Below, piece after piece: positions 50,122 through 60,104 of a stretch of DNA of 62,383 bases. Positions within the stretch are counted from its first letter, which is position 1, and every line of letters begins with the position of its first letter. A program made the translations under genes and the position numbers. The stretch is from Isotricha intestinalis (taxonomy: Eukaryota; Ciliophora; Litostomatea; Vestibuliferida; Isotrichidae), in contig JAJJLU010000375.1 in the NCBI GenBank assembly GCA_023807065.1, positions 1 to 62,383 of the forward strand, written 5' to 3'. Under the pieces are notes generated by a model. It made no database searches. It saw only the letters and a program-made list of their open reading frames with translations, and was not told the DNA's origin.

Positions 50122-50435
50122 ATATTTTAATGCTTTAATTTATTTTATTCATTTTTAATTCTTTTTTATGTTATTTATTTTAAGACTTATTGTATTTTTA
50201 TAATATTTTTTTAATTTATATTATAATTTAATTTTACTTTTTTTTTATGTTTATAAAAGATAATTAAATATCTTTTTTTCTATTACTTTATTTAATTAAT
50301 TATTATAAAAATCAATATAAAGTTCAAATTAATAAGAAGCATCATTTTTTTATTCATTGAAAAATAATTCAATGAATAAAATAATTTAAATTTTACATTG
50401 AGAATATTTTTTAAAATATATTAAGCATTTAAGAA
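50122..50435. other. Divergent promoter region
   Basis: These 314 bp separate the 5' ends of the coiled-coil gene (minus) and the GTPase-like gene (plus). The region is A/T-rich, with poly(T) nearer the minus-strand start and A-rich sequence towards the plus-strand start. No other element was recognised. Confidence 0.45.
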
Positions 50436-51386
50436 ATGGGAAATTCTCCTATTTGCAATTGTTTAATAAATATAACAAAAGATAAGAAAGGAGGAAATTT
50501 CTTTATAGATAATTTAGAAGATGAAAAAAAAAATATATCAAATAATAATAAATTAAATAATATAAATGTAACAAATCCAGATACATCAAAAGAAATTCCT
50601 CAAAAACAAAAAATAGAAAATAAATTGAAGAATACTCAACAAATATTAAAAAATAATAATTCATCATTTTCTCCTTTACAAAATAATATTTCATCAAAAA
50701 ATAATATAAGTAAAAATCAAGAACAAATAAATAAAAATAATGAAAAAAATGCTAAAAAAGAAGCAACACAAGATTCAACAGATATAATAAATGAAGAGAA
50801 AAAAAAATTAAAGAATAATATAGAAAAAGAAGAAAAAAAAGAAAAAGAAGAAAAAGAAGAAAAAATAAAAGAAGTTAAAAAAGAAGTAAAAAAACAAAGA
50901 CAAAAAATAGAAAAATCCAAAAATTCAAAAACAATAATTATTTGTGGTCCAATTGAATCAGGAAAAACTTCTTTTTCAATGAGATATTGTGATAATAAAT
51001 TTGATAATTGTTATATTCCTTCTTTTGTAAATGAAATTTCTTGTAAAACTCTTGTTTTAGGTCAAGATAAAAAATTAGATTTAAAATTTATTGTTACTAA
51101 TAATTTAAATGATATTGATGATGTTGATTGCTTTTTTGTTCTTTATGATTTAAATTCTTATCAATCTTTTAATGATGCTAAAAAAATAGTTTTAGATTTA
51201 TTAAAAGAAAAAATTGATATTTTTTTCATTGGGAATAAAAGTGATTTAAAATGTATTGTTAATAAAAATGAAGTTGATGATTTTTCACAAAAATATCATT
51301 TATATAATATGAATATTTCTGTTAAGAATAATATTGGAATTTCAGCTTTGATGAAAAAATTTTCTGAAATTATTGAAGAAAAATAA
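50436..51386 (+). CDS. Divergent lipid-anchored small GTPase-like protein
   Basis: This 316-aa protein has an N-terminus MGNSPICNCLIN that fits myristoylation at Gly2 and palmitoylation at Cys7/Cys9. A charged linker (30-160), Asn- then Lys/Glu-rich, precedes a Ras-like fold. The fold has P-loop GPIESGKTSF (about 171-180), NKSD (about 266-269, base-binding) and a final strand-helix SVKNNIGISALMKKF where Ras has SAK. The DxxG switch II motif is not found; the corresponding strand reads LDLKFIVTNN. It could therefore bind GTP but hydrolyse it poorly, or act as a pseudo-GTPase. An SRP-receptor-beta-like or Rab/Arf-like origin is possible. Confidence 0.7.
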   Translation: MGNSPICNCLINITKDKKGGNFFIDNLEDEKKNISNNNKLNNINVTNPDTSKEIPQKQKIENKLKNTQQILKNNNSSFSPLQNNISSKNNISKNQEQINKNNEKNAKKEATQDSTDIINEEKKKLKNNIEKEEKKEKEEKEEKIKEVKKEVKKQRQKIEKSKNSKTIIICGPIESGKTSFSMRYCDNKFDNCYIPSFVNEISCKTLVLGQDKKLDLKFIVTNNLNDIDDVDCFFVLYDLNSYQSFNDAKKIVLDLLKEKIDIFFIGNKSDLKCIVNKNEVDDFSQKYHLYNMNISVKNNIGISALMKKFSEIIEEK

Positions 51387-51540
51387 TAATATTTTTTTTT
51401 TCTAATTTTTTTGTATTGCTAATAAATATTATATAATTATTTGTTATTATAAGATAATTTTTATTATATTTTATATGATATTTAAAAATGTTTTTTTAAT
51501 TATTGATAATATAATATTTTTTTATCAATAAAAACAATTA

Positions 51541-52017
51541 ATGAAAAAGATAAGTGAATTAGATGATATTACATTAATAACATCATTTGATATAGGTCAA
51601 ATATTAAAAATTTCAACAACATTTTGGACTGATGAAGGTTATTATCCTCCAGCTCAATTATTAACAGTAATAAAAGATAATTTAAGTTATTCTATAAAAA
51701 TTCAAGGAGAAATTATTTCTTTTTGCTTAGTTCAAAGAATGGGATATAAAAAAGGTTTAATTTATTTAATCGCTGTTAAAGAAGAATATCAAAAAAAAGG
51801 ATTAGGTTATAGAATATTAAAATATTGTATTAATAATGCTAAGAAAGAAGGAATTTCAAACTTTTTTCTTCAAGTTTCAATAAATAATGAAAAAGCAATA
51901 AATTTATATAAAAAATTTGGATTTAAAGTTAGTAAAATAATTGAAAATTATTATCATTCAAAAATAACTCCAGAAATTAATCCTGCTTATTTAATGATTT
52001 TAAATGAACATGAATAA
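51541..52017 (+). CDS. NAA50: N-alpha-acetyltransferase NAA50-like (GNAT family)
   Basis: This 158-aa GNAT protein has YLIAVKEEYQKKGLGYRIL, containing the acetyl-CoA loop QKKGLG (Q/R-x-x-G-x-G). It continues with FFLQVSINNEKAINLYKKFG and FKVSKIIENYYHSKITPE. These blocks match NAA50 (San): YRRLGIGTKML, LHVQISNESAIDFYRKFGF and NYYKRIEP. NAA50 acetylates N-terminal Met of nascent proteins and joins the NatA complex at the ribosome. The tyrosine pair NYYH sits where NAA50 has NYYK, which it uses for substrate binding. Human NAA50 has 169 aa, so the length is complete. Confidence 0.87.
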   Translation: MKKISELDDITLITSFDIGQILKISTTFWTDEGYYPPAQLLTVIKDNLSYSIKIQGEIISFCLVQRMGYKKGLIYLIAVKEEYQKKGLGYRILKYCINNAKKEGISNFFLQVSINNEKAINLYKKFGFKVSKIIENYYHSKITPEINPAYLMILNEHE

Positions 52018-52078
52018 TGTATTTATTTAATATGTAAAAAAAGTATATATAAGTTATAATGTTAATTTATTAAATATA

Positions 52079-53398
52079 TTAATTTAATCCCATACATTCT
52101 AAAATATTAATTTTATCTCTTGTTTTGGCAAATTCAATTTTTTGTAATAAAGTTCGAAATAAAATAATTATTTCTTCATAATTATGACAAGAATGACCAA
52201 TATCAATATTATTATCTTGGAAATTTTCAACACAAATTAATTCAGAACAATCCATATTGTCTCTTTCAACTTTATAGAATAATTCTCCTCCATTTCTTAA
52301 TGAAATTCCAAATCTTAAATAATCAAATTCCATTCCATAAAATTTAAGGAATCCATATAAAAATTTTCCATAATTCATTTTAAAAGAATTATCACTTAAA
52401 TTATCATTTGAAAAACTAGTAGAAGAATTAGAAGAATAATGAGTAGGACTTAAATTGTGATTTTCATTAATATTATTATCAAAATTATTATTAGTATTTA
52501 ATTTATTATTATTTTCATCTTCACTTTCACTTAAATCATTTTCCCATTCATTAAGAAAAAGTTTGTTTTCAATATAAATAATATTTTTATTTTCTTTCAT
52601 AGTTTTTTGAAAATAGAAAAAGATAATAGAAAATAAAAGAAAAGAACTCATTCCTCCAATATGAGCATCATTTAAATTATTTTTTTTTAAAATAACTTTC
52701 AATAAAATAATAATAGTTCTTAAAATAGGAAATTGATTTAATTTATTTTTAATAATTTCAGCAGCTTCACAACCATTATTTCTATTAACACTTATATCAG
52801 AACTAATTCCAGTTTTTTGACAAACAACTTTAATAATCGGAACTCTTGCTTTAATTAATAAAATATTATATCCAAATCTTTTATTATATAATAATTTCTT
52901 TATTAAAATTAATTGCTCTAAATCTGTTATATAATCTTTTTCTTTTTTAAATATTACAAAATCTAAATCCGAATATATTGTTGATGTTTTTTGAGAAAAT
53001 GAACCAAATAATTTTACTTTCCAATTAGGATATTTTGATTTTATTATTTCTTTTAATAATCTTATTGTTTTTTCTCTTTTTTGAATATTATCTCCTTTTG
53101 GAATTATTTTTTCTTCATATTCTATTATTTGATTGTGAAATCTATTATAAAAATCTTTTGTGGTTGTTTCATTTATCTTATTCAGATATTTCACTTCTAT
53201 TTCATTAAATATATAATCTTTTCCCTTTTTAGTGAATTTGATTTTTGGTTTTTGACTTTTCAGATTTTTAAAATTTTGATTTTTGAGTTTTTTGTGAATG
53301 TTTTTGATTAATTTTTTATTTCCATTTTGTTTTGAAAAGTGATTTTTGTTTTTATTGAAGTGAAAAAATTTGTTTGGAAAATATTGTTTTTTACCCAT
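52079..53398 (-). CDS. Trf4/5-type (PAPD5/7) non-canonical poly(A) polymerase
   Basis: This 439-aa nucleotidyltransferase has the pol-beta-type site LFGSFSQKTSTIYSDLDFVI (about residues 127-146, GS and DxD) with the third catalytic Asp in ISSDISVN. The nucleotide-recognition block NNGCEAAEIIKNKL and the GGMSSFLLF motif follow, both typical of Trf4/Cid-type enzymes. The N-terminal 75 residues are Lys/Asn/Gln-rich and basic. An acidic Asn/Ser insertion lies at about 290-330. Trf4 proteins add short A tails to aberrant nuclear RNAs within TRAMP and direct them to the exosome. The gene starts 90 bp from the 3' end of the next upstream gene. Confidence 0.85.
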   Translation of the reverse strand: MGKKQYFPNKFFHFNKNKNHFSKQNGNKKLIKNIHKKLKNQNFKNLKSQKPKIKFTKKGKDYIFNEIEVKYLNKINETTTKDFYNRFHNQIIEYEEKIIPKGDNIQKREKTIRLLKEIIKSKYPNWKVKLFGSFSQKTSTIYSDLDFVIFKKEKDYITDLEQLILIKKLLYNKRFGYNILLIKARVPIIKVVCQKTGISSDISVNRNNGCEAAEIIKNKLNQFPILRTIIILLKVILKKNNLNDAHIGGMSSFLLFSIIFFYFQKTMKENKNIIYIENKLFLNEWENDLSESEDENNNKLNTNNNFDNNINENHNLSPTHYSSNSSTSFSNDNLSDNSFKMNYGKFLYGFLKFYGMEFDYLRFGISLRNGGELFYKVERDNMDCSELICVENFQDNNIDIGHSCHNYEEIIILFRTLLQKIEFAKTRDKINILECMGLN

Positions 53399-53487
53399 AA
53401 AATTTGAATAAATAAAAAATATTTATAAAAAAAATAAAAAAAATAATAAAAAGAAGACAAAAAATAAGAATAAAATTTAAATATTTT

Positions 53488-54654
53488 TTATTTTTTTATC
53501 AAAGCACTTTTATCAGAAATATCATTTAATAAAATCTCTTTAGAATCTTCTAATCCTTTTAACAAACTAATTTGTTCATCATTAACTTTTGATAAAGCAA
53601 TATCAAGATTTTTCTCATTATCTAAATTAATTTTATTAGTTTGAATTTTTTGAAGTGCTTTTTCAGTTTCTAGAATTTTAGGAAAATAATCTTTTTGTTT
53701 TTTTTGAATTAAATCTTTATTTCTTTTATCATCTTTAACAGTATCATCAATATATTTAATAATAGGATCAATTTCTAAAGTATTAAATAAAGGTTCAAGA
53801 GCATCTTCCATTAATTCAAGTTCTCTTTCTTTATAATCAATTTTTTTTTTTTTTTTCATATTAAAAGTATTTGTTGAATTTAAAGAATTAAAATTTGTTG
53901 TTCTTGTTTTCTGCATATTTGTTGTTTGAGGTCTATCATACATTTTAATTAATTTATTATATTTTTTCTTATAATAATCTCCATTTCTTCTTTCTTCAAT
54001 TTCTGAATTAATTTTTCTATTAATTTCATCTATCATTTTTTTAACTTCATTATCTTCAATTCTTAATTTTTTTAAATATTGTAAATTTATATCTGGATTA
54101 TATTTTTGAAAAGCTTTATTAATATCTCTTCTAAAAGAATCATTATATCTAATATAATTAATAGGTTTATTATGTTTTTTAGGATTAAAATACAATTGAT
54201 CCATTAATTGAGGAGAAGGTAAATTATGAAAATTATTATTTGTACTATAAGGTCTTCCCTTACAAAATTCTTTTGTTGTTTTTTGCAATCTTTTTCCATT
54301 TTGTAATTCCCAATAATTTGTAAATTCTTTCATATAATTTATTTTTTCATATGCTTCTGTTAATACATTTCTACTTTTTTTTGATACAAATATATCTGAT
54401 GGTATTAATCCTTCAATATGCTTTCTTTTTTTCTCAAATTTTAATTGTTTTTTATGAGGATTTAAATCTTCATCATTTAATATTGCTTTTTCATATTTTA
54501 TTTTTTCCTTATTATCATCTATTTTATTACATATGTTTTGTCCTTTTAAATTTTTTTGATGTGTCCATAAACGGAAATTTCGAAGCTTTTTTTCTTTTAA
54601 TTTTCTTTTCTGAAATTCTGTTAGAACTATACTTATTTTAGATGGGGAGTTCAT
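53488..54654 (-). CDS. Hypothetical basic protein with C-terminal helices
   Basis: I do not recognise this 388-aa protein. It is rich in Lys, Asn, Asp and Tyr. Conserved-looking parts are RNFRLWTHQKNLKG near the N-terminus, FCKGRPYSTNNNF and LMDQLYFNPKKH in the middle, and a C-terminal helical region after residue 280 (REELMEDALEPLF-like). There is no signal peptide, membrane helix or catalytic motif. It has the look of a cytoskeletal or ciliary accessory protein, which is inference only. Confidence 0.68.
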   Translation of the reverse strand: MNSPSKISIVLTEFQKRKLKEKKLRNFRLWTHQKNLKGQNICNKIDDNKEKIKYEKAILNDEDLNPHKKQLKFEKKRKHIEGLIPSDIFVSKKSRNVLTEAYEKINYMKEFTNYWELQNGKRLQKTTKEFCKGRPYSTNNNFHNLPSPQLMDQLYFNPKKHNKPINYIRYNDSFRRDINKAFQKYNPDINLQYLKKLRIEDNEVKKMIDEINRKINSEIEERRNGDYYKKKYNKLIKMYDRPQTTNMQKTRTTNFNSLNSTNTFNMKKKKKIDYKERELELMEDALEPLFNTLEIDPIIKYIDDTVKDDKRNKDLIQKKQKDYFPKILETEKALQKIQTNKINLDNEKNLDIALSKVNDEQISLLKGLEDSKEILLNDISDKSALIKK

Positions 54655-54779
54655 TTTTTTTAAAAAATGTTTTTTTTATTTTTTTTAAATAAGTTATTTT
54701 TTTTATGTTTAAAAAGAATTTTTTTTTTGAGATTTAAATTAATTACAAATGATATACAGATGATATTTTATATAATTTT

Positions 54780-57200
54780 TTAATTTGATTCTTTGAAACG
54801 AATATAAAGAGTTTTAAAATTTTTTGGTTTATATAAAAATTTTAAAACACTATTTACAACATATAAATAAACTCTTTCATTATTTTTTGGATTTAAATAT
54901 TTACCAATAATTGTTTGAATGAATTTATTAATTATTTGGAATTTATAAGTGCAATATGGAACATCTACTTTATTAAATAATAATATTTGAGAATTATCAA
55001 ATTTTTGACTTTTTTTAAATTCAAAACAATTTACTTCAATTGGATCATAACTTATTATATTTATTATATCTAAAAAGTTTTCTTCTTCGATTTCTATAAA
55101 AGAATATAATGTTTTTTCTTTTAATTTTTTCATTTTTACTTTTAAGAATTTTTCAACAGAGTCTTTAACTAAAGAATATTTTAATATTGTATTTTGTAAA
55201 GATAATTTTATTTTTTGTAATTGAGATGATTCTATAAAATTTTTATCTTCAAAAATAGTACAAAAATTATTAAAAGTATCTAAATCAAATTCACCTAAAT
55301 ATAAATTTTGAATATTATTATTTATTAAATATTGTAAATTTTCAACTTTTAATAATCTTAATTGAAGAGTTAAATCGGTTAAATTATTTTTATTTTTTGA
55401 TTTTTCACTTTCTACTTTATTTAATAAATAATCTATTTCTTCATTACTTCTTGAATCTAATAATAAAGTAGGAGAAATAAAAGAAAAAAATTTATAATTT
55501 TTATCAGAGCAAAAAACCAATAAAATTAAATTATAAAAAAATTTTAAAATAACATTTATGTAATATTCATTATCAAGAATAAGACTAGGTAAATTAAAAT
55601 TAAAAAATAACTCATATAATTTATCTTTATTTTTTAAAACAAAAAATAGCAAATTCATATTTTCTTCAAATTGCTCTAATAAAGTATCTAATAATAATTT
55701 ATCAATATCATTTTTATGATTATATTGTGAGAATGAATTTTTTTGAAAGATAGGTTTTAAATTAATTTTTAATGAATTACATAATTTATATAAACTACTT
55801 GGTTGAAAGTAAATTTGAGGAGGAAAAATATTTAATTTTAAAACAGTTAAATATGAATTTCTAAAAATCATAGAAATTATTGTATGAAAAGAAAGAAAAT
55901 TTAATCCATTTAAATTAATATGAAATTGAGCTAAATTATCAATATTTGAAAAGAATTTTAAATAAGAAAAATTTAAAGAACTAACTTTTTGATTTTTTAA
56001 ATAAATATCAATTTCTCTAGAATAATTTTCAGAAGCATTAATTCTTAAAATTTTAGTTTGTTTGAACCAAGAACTAATAAAATAAGGGTAAATAATCATT
56101 AAATCAAAAACTTTTAGATTATCAAAAATAATTTGTTTAACACTTTTATATTTAAATTTTAATTCATTTAATTTATTTTCATTTTCATTAGGAGAATTAG
56201 CAGCAGTTTTTCTTAAAGAATCATTTAATTCATAAAAATCAAAATTTGAATCATCAAAATTATAATTTTCATTTTCTATTTCATTTTCAAAATTCACTTC
56301 TATTGAAGGCTTCCAATTTATATCATTTGATTCTTTTGTATAATATGTTGTTTTTGAAGGAATTTCTGCTTTTTTTGTTATTTTTTCAAATTTATTTTTA
56401 AAAAAATCTGAAATATCTATTTCTACTTTTTTATTATTATAATTTAATTCTATATCAAATACATTTGGAAATAACCATTTTTTATTTAATAATATTATTA
56501 AATATACTTCTATTGAATCTTCTGATAAATCATTTGTGTCAAATGTTAATGTTAATGTTTTTATTGTAAATAATATATTTTTTACAATTATTAATTCATT
56601 TGGGATTAGTTTATTAGTTTCTTTTTTTTTGTAATATTTATATTTCCCATTTAAAATATCTGAATTTGATGATTGACAAGAAAAAGATGATTTATTATTT
56701 TTTAATGTTAATTCTAATTCTTTTTTTTCTTTATTTAAATATTCTGATAAAATATTATTTGACATAAAATCTATTTGATATATTTTTTCTAAAAAATCAT
56801 TTTCATTTTTAATTTTATAATCTTTTAATTGAATTATATAAAATGAATAAAATAAAACTGAAGATAATAATAGTATATTCTTTTTATTCATTATAAATAT
56901 TGAATTAAAATTTTTATTCATTAATTGTGTTAGATTAATTTCTAAATTGTTTATTATTGTTTTTTTGTTTTCATTTTTTGAAAAATATTTGTCTTTAAGA
57001 TATAAATTTAATTTAAATAAGTCTTTTGTTGGAGGTAAAAATTTTCCAAAAAATTTGTTTATTTCTTTACCTATTCTATCTTCTTGTAATTGTGTCATTG
57101 AAGTAACTAATTCTAATGATAGTTCATCTTCTTTTTCTGGTTTTAAATCTTTTATTTTATTCAAATGATCTATTTTATAATATTTTAATTCATTGTTCAT
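54780..57200 (-). CDS. Large hypothetical protein, LRR-like in part
   Basis: This 806-aa protein has no membrane segment that I trust. Several stretches have leucine-rich spacing, for example SYLKFFSNIDNLAQFHINLN, LSFHTIISMIFRNSYLTVLK and the C-terminal NLYLGEFDLDTF / LQKIKLSLQNTIL. This suggests solenoid repeats with degraded LRR patterning. Comparable large, repeat-like cytosolic proteins are common in ciliates. No active site is visible. It is transcribed away from the RCC1-like gene, with a 172 bp divergent spacer. Confidence 0.65.
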   Translation of the reverse strand: MNNELKYYKIDHLNKIKDLKPEKEDELSLELVTSMTQLQEDRIGKEINKFFGKFLPPTKDLFKLNLYLKDKYFSKNENKKTIINNLEINLTQLMNKNFNSIFIMNKKNILLLSSVLFYSFYIIQLKDYKIKNENDFLEKIYQIDFMSNNILSEYLNKEKKELELTLKNNKSSFSCQSSNSDILNGKYKYYKKKETNKLIPNELIIVKNILFTIKTLTLTFDTNDLSEDSIEVYLIILLNKKWLFPNVFDIELNYNNKKVEIDISDFFKNKFEKITKKAEIPSKTTYYTKESNDINWKPSIEVNFENEIENENYNFDDSNFDFYELNDSLRKTAANSPNENENKLNELKFKYKSVKQIIFDNLKVFDLMIIYPYFISSWFKQTKILRINASENYSREIDIYLKNQKVSSLNFSYLKFFSNIDNLAQFHINLNGLNFLSFHTIISMIFRNSYLTVLKLNIFPPQIYFQPSSLYKLCNSLKINLKPIFQKNSFSQYNHKNDIDKLLLDTLLEQFEENMNLLFFVLKNKDKLYELFFNFNLPSLILDNEYYINVILKFFYNLILLVFCSDKNYKFFSFISPTLLLDSRSNEEIDYLLNKVESEKSKNKNNLTDLTLQLRLLKVENLQYLINNNIQNLYLGEFDLDTFNNFCTIFEDKNFIESSQLQKIKLSLQNTILKYSLVKDSVEKFLKVKMKKLKEKTLYSFIEIEEENFLDIINIISYDPIEVNCFEFKKSQKFDNSQILLFNKVDVPYCTYKFQIINKFIQTIIGKYLNPKNNERVYLYVVNSVLKFLYKPKNFKTLYIRFKESN

Positions 57201-57372
57201 TTTTTCTTTTCAAATAAAAAATAATTTTTAAAACTCTAAATAAGTTAAAATATTCATAACATTAATATCAAACAATGAAAAAAGTAAAAAATATTATAAA
57301 AAAAATTTAATAAAAAAGAATAAAAATATTGATTAAATAAAAAATTAAAATATTTCATTTAAATTTTTGATA

Positions 57373-58647
57373 ATGGGAAATCAAATTAATCCTCATGTAT
57401 ACACAATAAATGCAAATGGAGAAAACCTATATTCAAATGTTTCTAATATATTAAAGCCAAATCACTATAAGAAAATATGGGTAGGAAATTGTCAAACATT
57501 TGCAATAGATTATAAGAATAATTTATATTCATGGGGTTTAAATGATTATTTTCAATTAGGGAATACTAAGAATACAGAATATATATTTAATTCAAAAAGA
57601 GAAACAGAAAATAAAAAAAAAGTATATGATACTTTTAAATGTTTAAAAAATATATTTCCAATTCCAGGAAATAAAATAAGGAAAATTTCAACAGGAGATG
57701 GTTTTACACTTTTTTTAACAAACGAAGGGAAAATATATTCACTAGGAAAAAATAATAAATGTCAGTTAGGATATCAAATATCATTTGATAAATCAAATAT
57801 AATAAATGGAGTAAAATGTATAAATAAACCAAATGAAATAGAATATTTTACTAAAAATAATATATTTATAGCAAATATATATTGTGGTTCTGATTTTTCT
57901 TTTGCAGAAGATAATAAAGGAAATTTTTATAGTTGGGGTTGTAATGAACATTGTCAATTAGCAAGAAGTGATTTAAATAAGAAAAATATTAAATATGAAA
58001 TTTATCCTTCAAAAGCTGATTTAATTCCGGTAACAGTAGATGTTTTAGTTTGTGGATGGATGCATTGTGCTTTAAAAAGTTATTTAGGTGATGTTTATAT
58101 TTGGGGTAATTTATTATATGATTATGATAATACTATTAAAGATATTATTATTCCTCAAAAAATTGATTTATTAGGAAAAGCTATTAAAATTTCAAGTGGA
58201 TTTCATCATTTAGGTATTATTTGTGATTATATGAATAATATTACTTTATACACTTTTGGTGCTAATGATTGGGGTCAATTAGGTTATTTGAGTACTAAAA
58301 TTTATTCTGATTTTCCTTTAAAAGTAGAATTTCCTTTTAAAAATGAAATTTATGTCAAAGATGTTTCTTGTGGTGCTTTTCATACTATATGTTTAATGAG
58401 TAATAATTCAGTTTATGGTTTTGGACAAAATGAACATAGAGAAGTTGGGTTATATCAAAGTGATAAAATTAATTATCCTTCTCTTGTTAATTGGATTAAT
58501 GATAATGATGGAAAAGTTATTCATAAAATTTTATGTGGAAATGGATTCACTTATATTTTGAAAGTATTTCCTGGAAACAATTATGAATTTAATGATAAGA
58601 ATAATGAGGATACTAGAGAATATTCTAATATTAATAAAGAATTTTAA
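57373..58647 (+). CDS. RCC1-repeat (beta-propeller) protein, likely N-myristoylated
   Basis: This 424-aa protein consists of RCC1-type repeats forming a seven-bladed propeller. Examples are LYSWGLNDYFQLGNT, KIYSLGKNNKCQLGYQ, FYSWGCNEHCQLARSD, VYIWGNLLYD, LYTFGANDWGQLGYL and VYGFGQNEHREVGLY; the spacer strands read like CG-x-x-F/H-T/C. Such propellers serve as Ran exchange factors or, more often, protein-interaction modules. A chromatin RCC1 is unlikely, because I chose the start at ATG 57373, which gives MGNQINPH, an N-myristoylation signal. Bases 57367-57372 (ttg ata) are in frame but have no ATG. Ile codons switch from ATA to ATT at about 57980. Confidence 0.86.
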   Translation: MGNQINPHVYTINANGENLYSNVSNILKPNHYKKIWVGNCQTFAIDYKNNLYSWGLNDYFQLGNTKNTEYIFNSKRETENKKKVYDTFKCLKNIFPIPGNKIRKISTGDGFTLFLTNEGKIYSLGKNNKCQLGYQISFDKSNIINGVKCINKPNEIEYFTKNNIFIANIYCGSDFSFAEDNKGNFYSWGCNEHCQLARSDLNKKNIKYEIYPSKADLIPVTVDVLVCGWMHCALKSYLGDVYIWGNLLYDYDNTIKDIIIPQKIDLLGKAIKISSGFHHLGIICDYMNNITLYTFGANDWGQLGYLSTKIYSDFPLKVEFPFKNEIYVKDVSCGAFHTICLMSNNSVYGFGQNEHREVGLYQSDKINYPSLVNWINDNDGKVIHKILCGNGFTYILKVFPGNNYEFNDKNNEDTREYSNINKEF

Positions 58648-58761
58648 TTTTTGTATATGTTATTTATTATATTTTTTTATTTAAATTAAATTGGTTAATA
58701 GATTTATTTTCATGGTTTTTTGAAATGAAATTTAATTATTATAATTTATTTTTTTTTAAAT

Positions 58762-59886
58762 ATGCTTTCAGGAAAAAGTAATAAATTACCAACTGGGAAA
58801 AAAAGAGGATTTTCAAATTGGATTATTCAAATTTTAATTTGGATATTCATTATATCATTTATTATTTCTAAAAAATTTGAATCTTCAACTAATAATTTAT
58901 ATATTTTAAGTTATATTTTAATTACTTGTTTTATTATAAATTACATTCTATATATATTATCAAATATATTATTTTCAAAAACATTTTTATTCCTTTTAGA
59001 CAAAAACAAATCAAAAACTTTAAAAGAAATTTTATTAGATTTGACAACAAAATTACCAAAAATAACAATTTCAATAAATTGTTATCATATAGGAAATAAA
59101 GAAATAAATGATGATTCAAATATAAATTCAGAAGAAGATTATGAAAATATAAATAATTTAACGAATGAAAGTTTTTCAGATAGAATTACAACTTATAATG
59201 AATCAAAAGAATTCCAATATTATTCTTGTAGAGATATAAGTGGTGAAATAAATTTAGATAATAATATTAATAAAAAAAATGATTATCTTTTTGTTGAATT
59301 AAATATTAAATTTGAAATTATTTTCTGTGATATTATTACTATGTATGATTATGATATTTTTAAAAATCAATTTTTTACTGAAAATAGATGGAGAGATGTT
59401 CATTTAAATCTTGAAGAAAAAAAAGAAATTGAAAGTGATTATGAAAATAAAATTATTAAAATTGATAATACTAATATTAAATTTTTTAATTGGGAATTAT
59501 ATTTAATTTTTTTAATTTTTGGATTAATTGAATTTTATAAATTATCCTTTGAAAAATATGTTATTGTCCAAGATTATACTATTAGAAAAATTATTTCTTC
59601 AAGAAATAAAATTAATCAAAGTGATTTTAAATATTTAGATGCTAAAATAATTTATAAAGGAGAAAATATATTAATTAATGAAAATAATGAAACTTTAATT
59701 AATGAAGATTATATTCCTAAAAAAATTACTCAAAAAGAAATTAATGATTCTAAAAAATATGAAGTTTTATTAGATAATATATTTAAAGAAAAAACTCAAG
59801 AAAATAATTCTCTTTTTCCGAATAAATATATAGAAAATAATTATAATGATAATATTATTAATGAAGATATGAGTAATGAGAATTAA
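58762..59886 (+). CDS. TMEM151-like transmembrane protein
   Basis: This 374-aa protein has two N-terminal transmembrane helices (about 19-36 and 44-70) and a hydrophobic hairpin at about 230-262. Between them are ITISINCYHIGNKE, a CRDIS motif (SCRDISGEIN) and FFTENRWRDVHLNLEEKKEI. These correspond to the YHY, GVRDVS and FFAENEGLDDYMEAREGM segments of the TMEM151 family, and the membrane hairpin before ...YVIVQDYTIRKII matches the last conserved block. TMEM151 proteins are multi-pass proteins of unknown function. The C-terminal 90 residues are polar and variable. The gene lies 114 bp after the RCC1-like gene. Confidence 0.68.
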   Translation: MLSGKSNKLPTGKKRGFSNWIIQILIWIFIISFIISKKFESSTNNLYILSYILITCFIINYILYILSNILFSKTFLFLLDKNKSKTLKEILLDLTTKLPKITISINCYHIGNKEINDDSNINSEEDYENINNLTNESFSDRITTYNESKEFQYYSCRDISGEINLDNNINKKNDYLFVELNIKFEIIFCDIITMYDYDIFKNQFFTENRWRDVHLNLEEKKEIESDYENKIIKIDNTNIKFFNWELYLIFLIFGLIEFYKLSFEKYVIVQDYTIRKIISSRNKINQSDFKYLDAKIIYKGENILINENNETLINEDYIPKKITQKEINDSKKYEVLLDNIFKEKTQENNSLFPNKYIENNYNDNIINEDMSNEN

Positions 59887-60104
59887 AAAAAATGAAATTA
59901 TAATTATTGATAATGAATAAAAAAATTATATAATTTATGTTTTTTACATAAATATTAATTATTAAAAATTAAAAAATTCATAAATTATTAAATAATCCTT
60001 AGATATTAAAAATTATTATTATTAATTTTCCAAACAAAAAATAAAAAATATACTAAATTTAACTAATTTAAATTAACCAGAAATTTTAGAATAATCTTTA
60101 AAAA

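Noticed and set aside
54351..54641. Plus-strand 96-codon hydrophobic frame
   Set aside because: It is antisense to a Lys/Asn-rich gene; hydrophobic residues arise from complementing A-rich codons.
57367..57372. Six-base upstream extension of the RCC1-like gene from a TTG codon
   Set aside because: TTG starts are not expected in a eukaryotic gene; the ATG at 57373 gives a sensible N-terminus.
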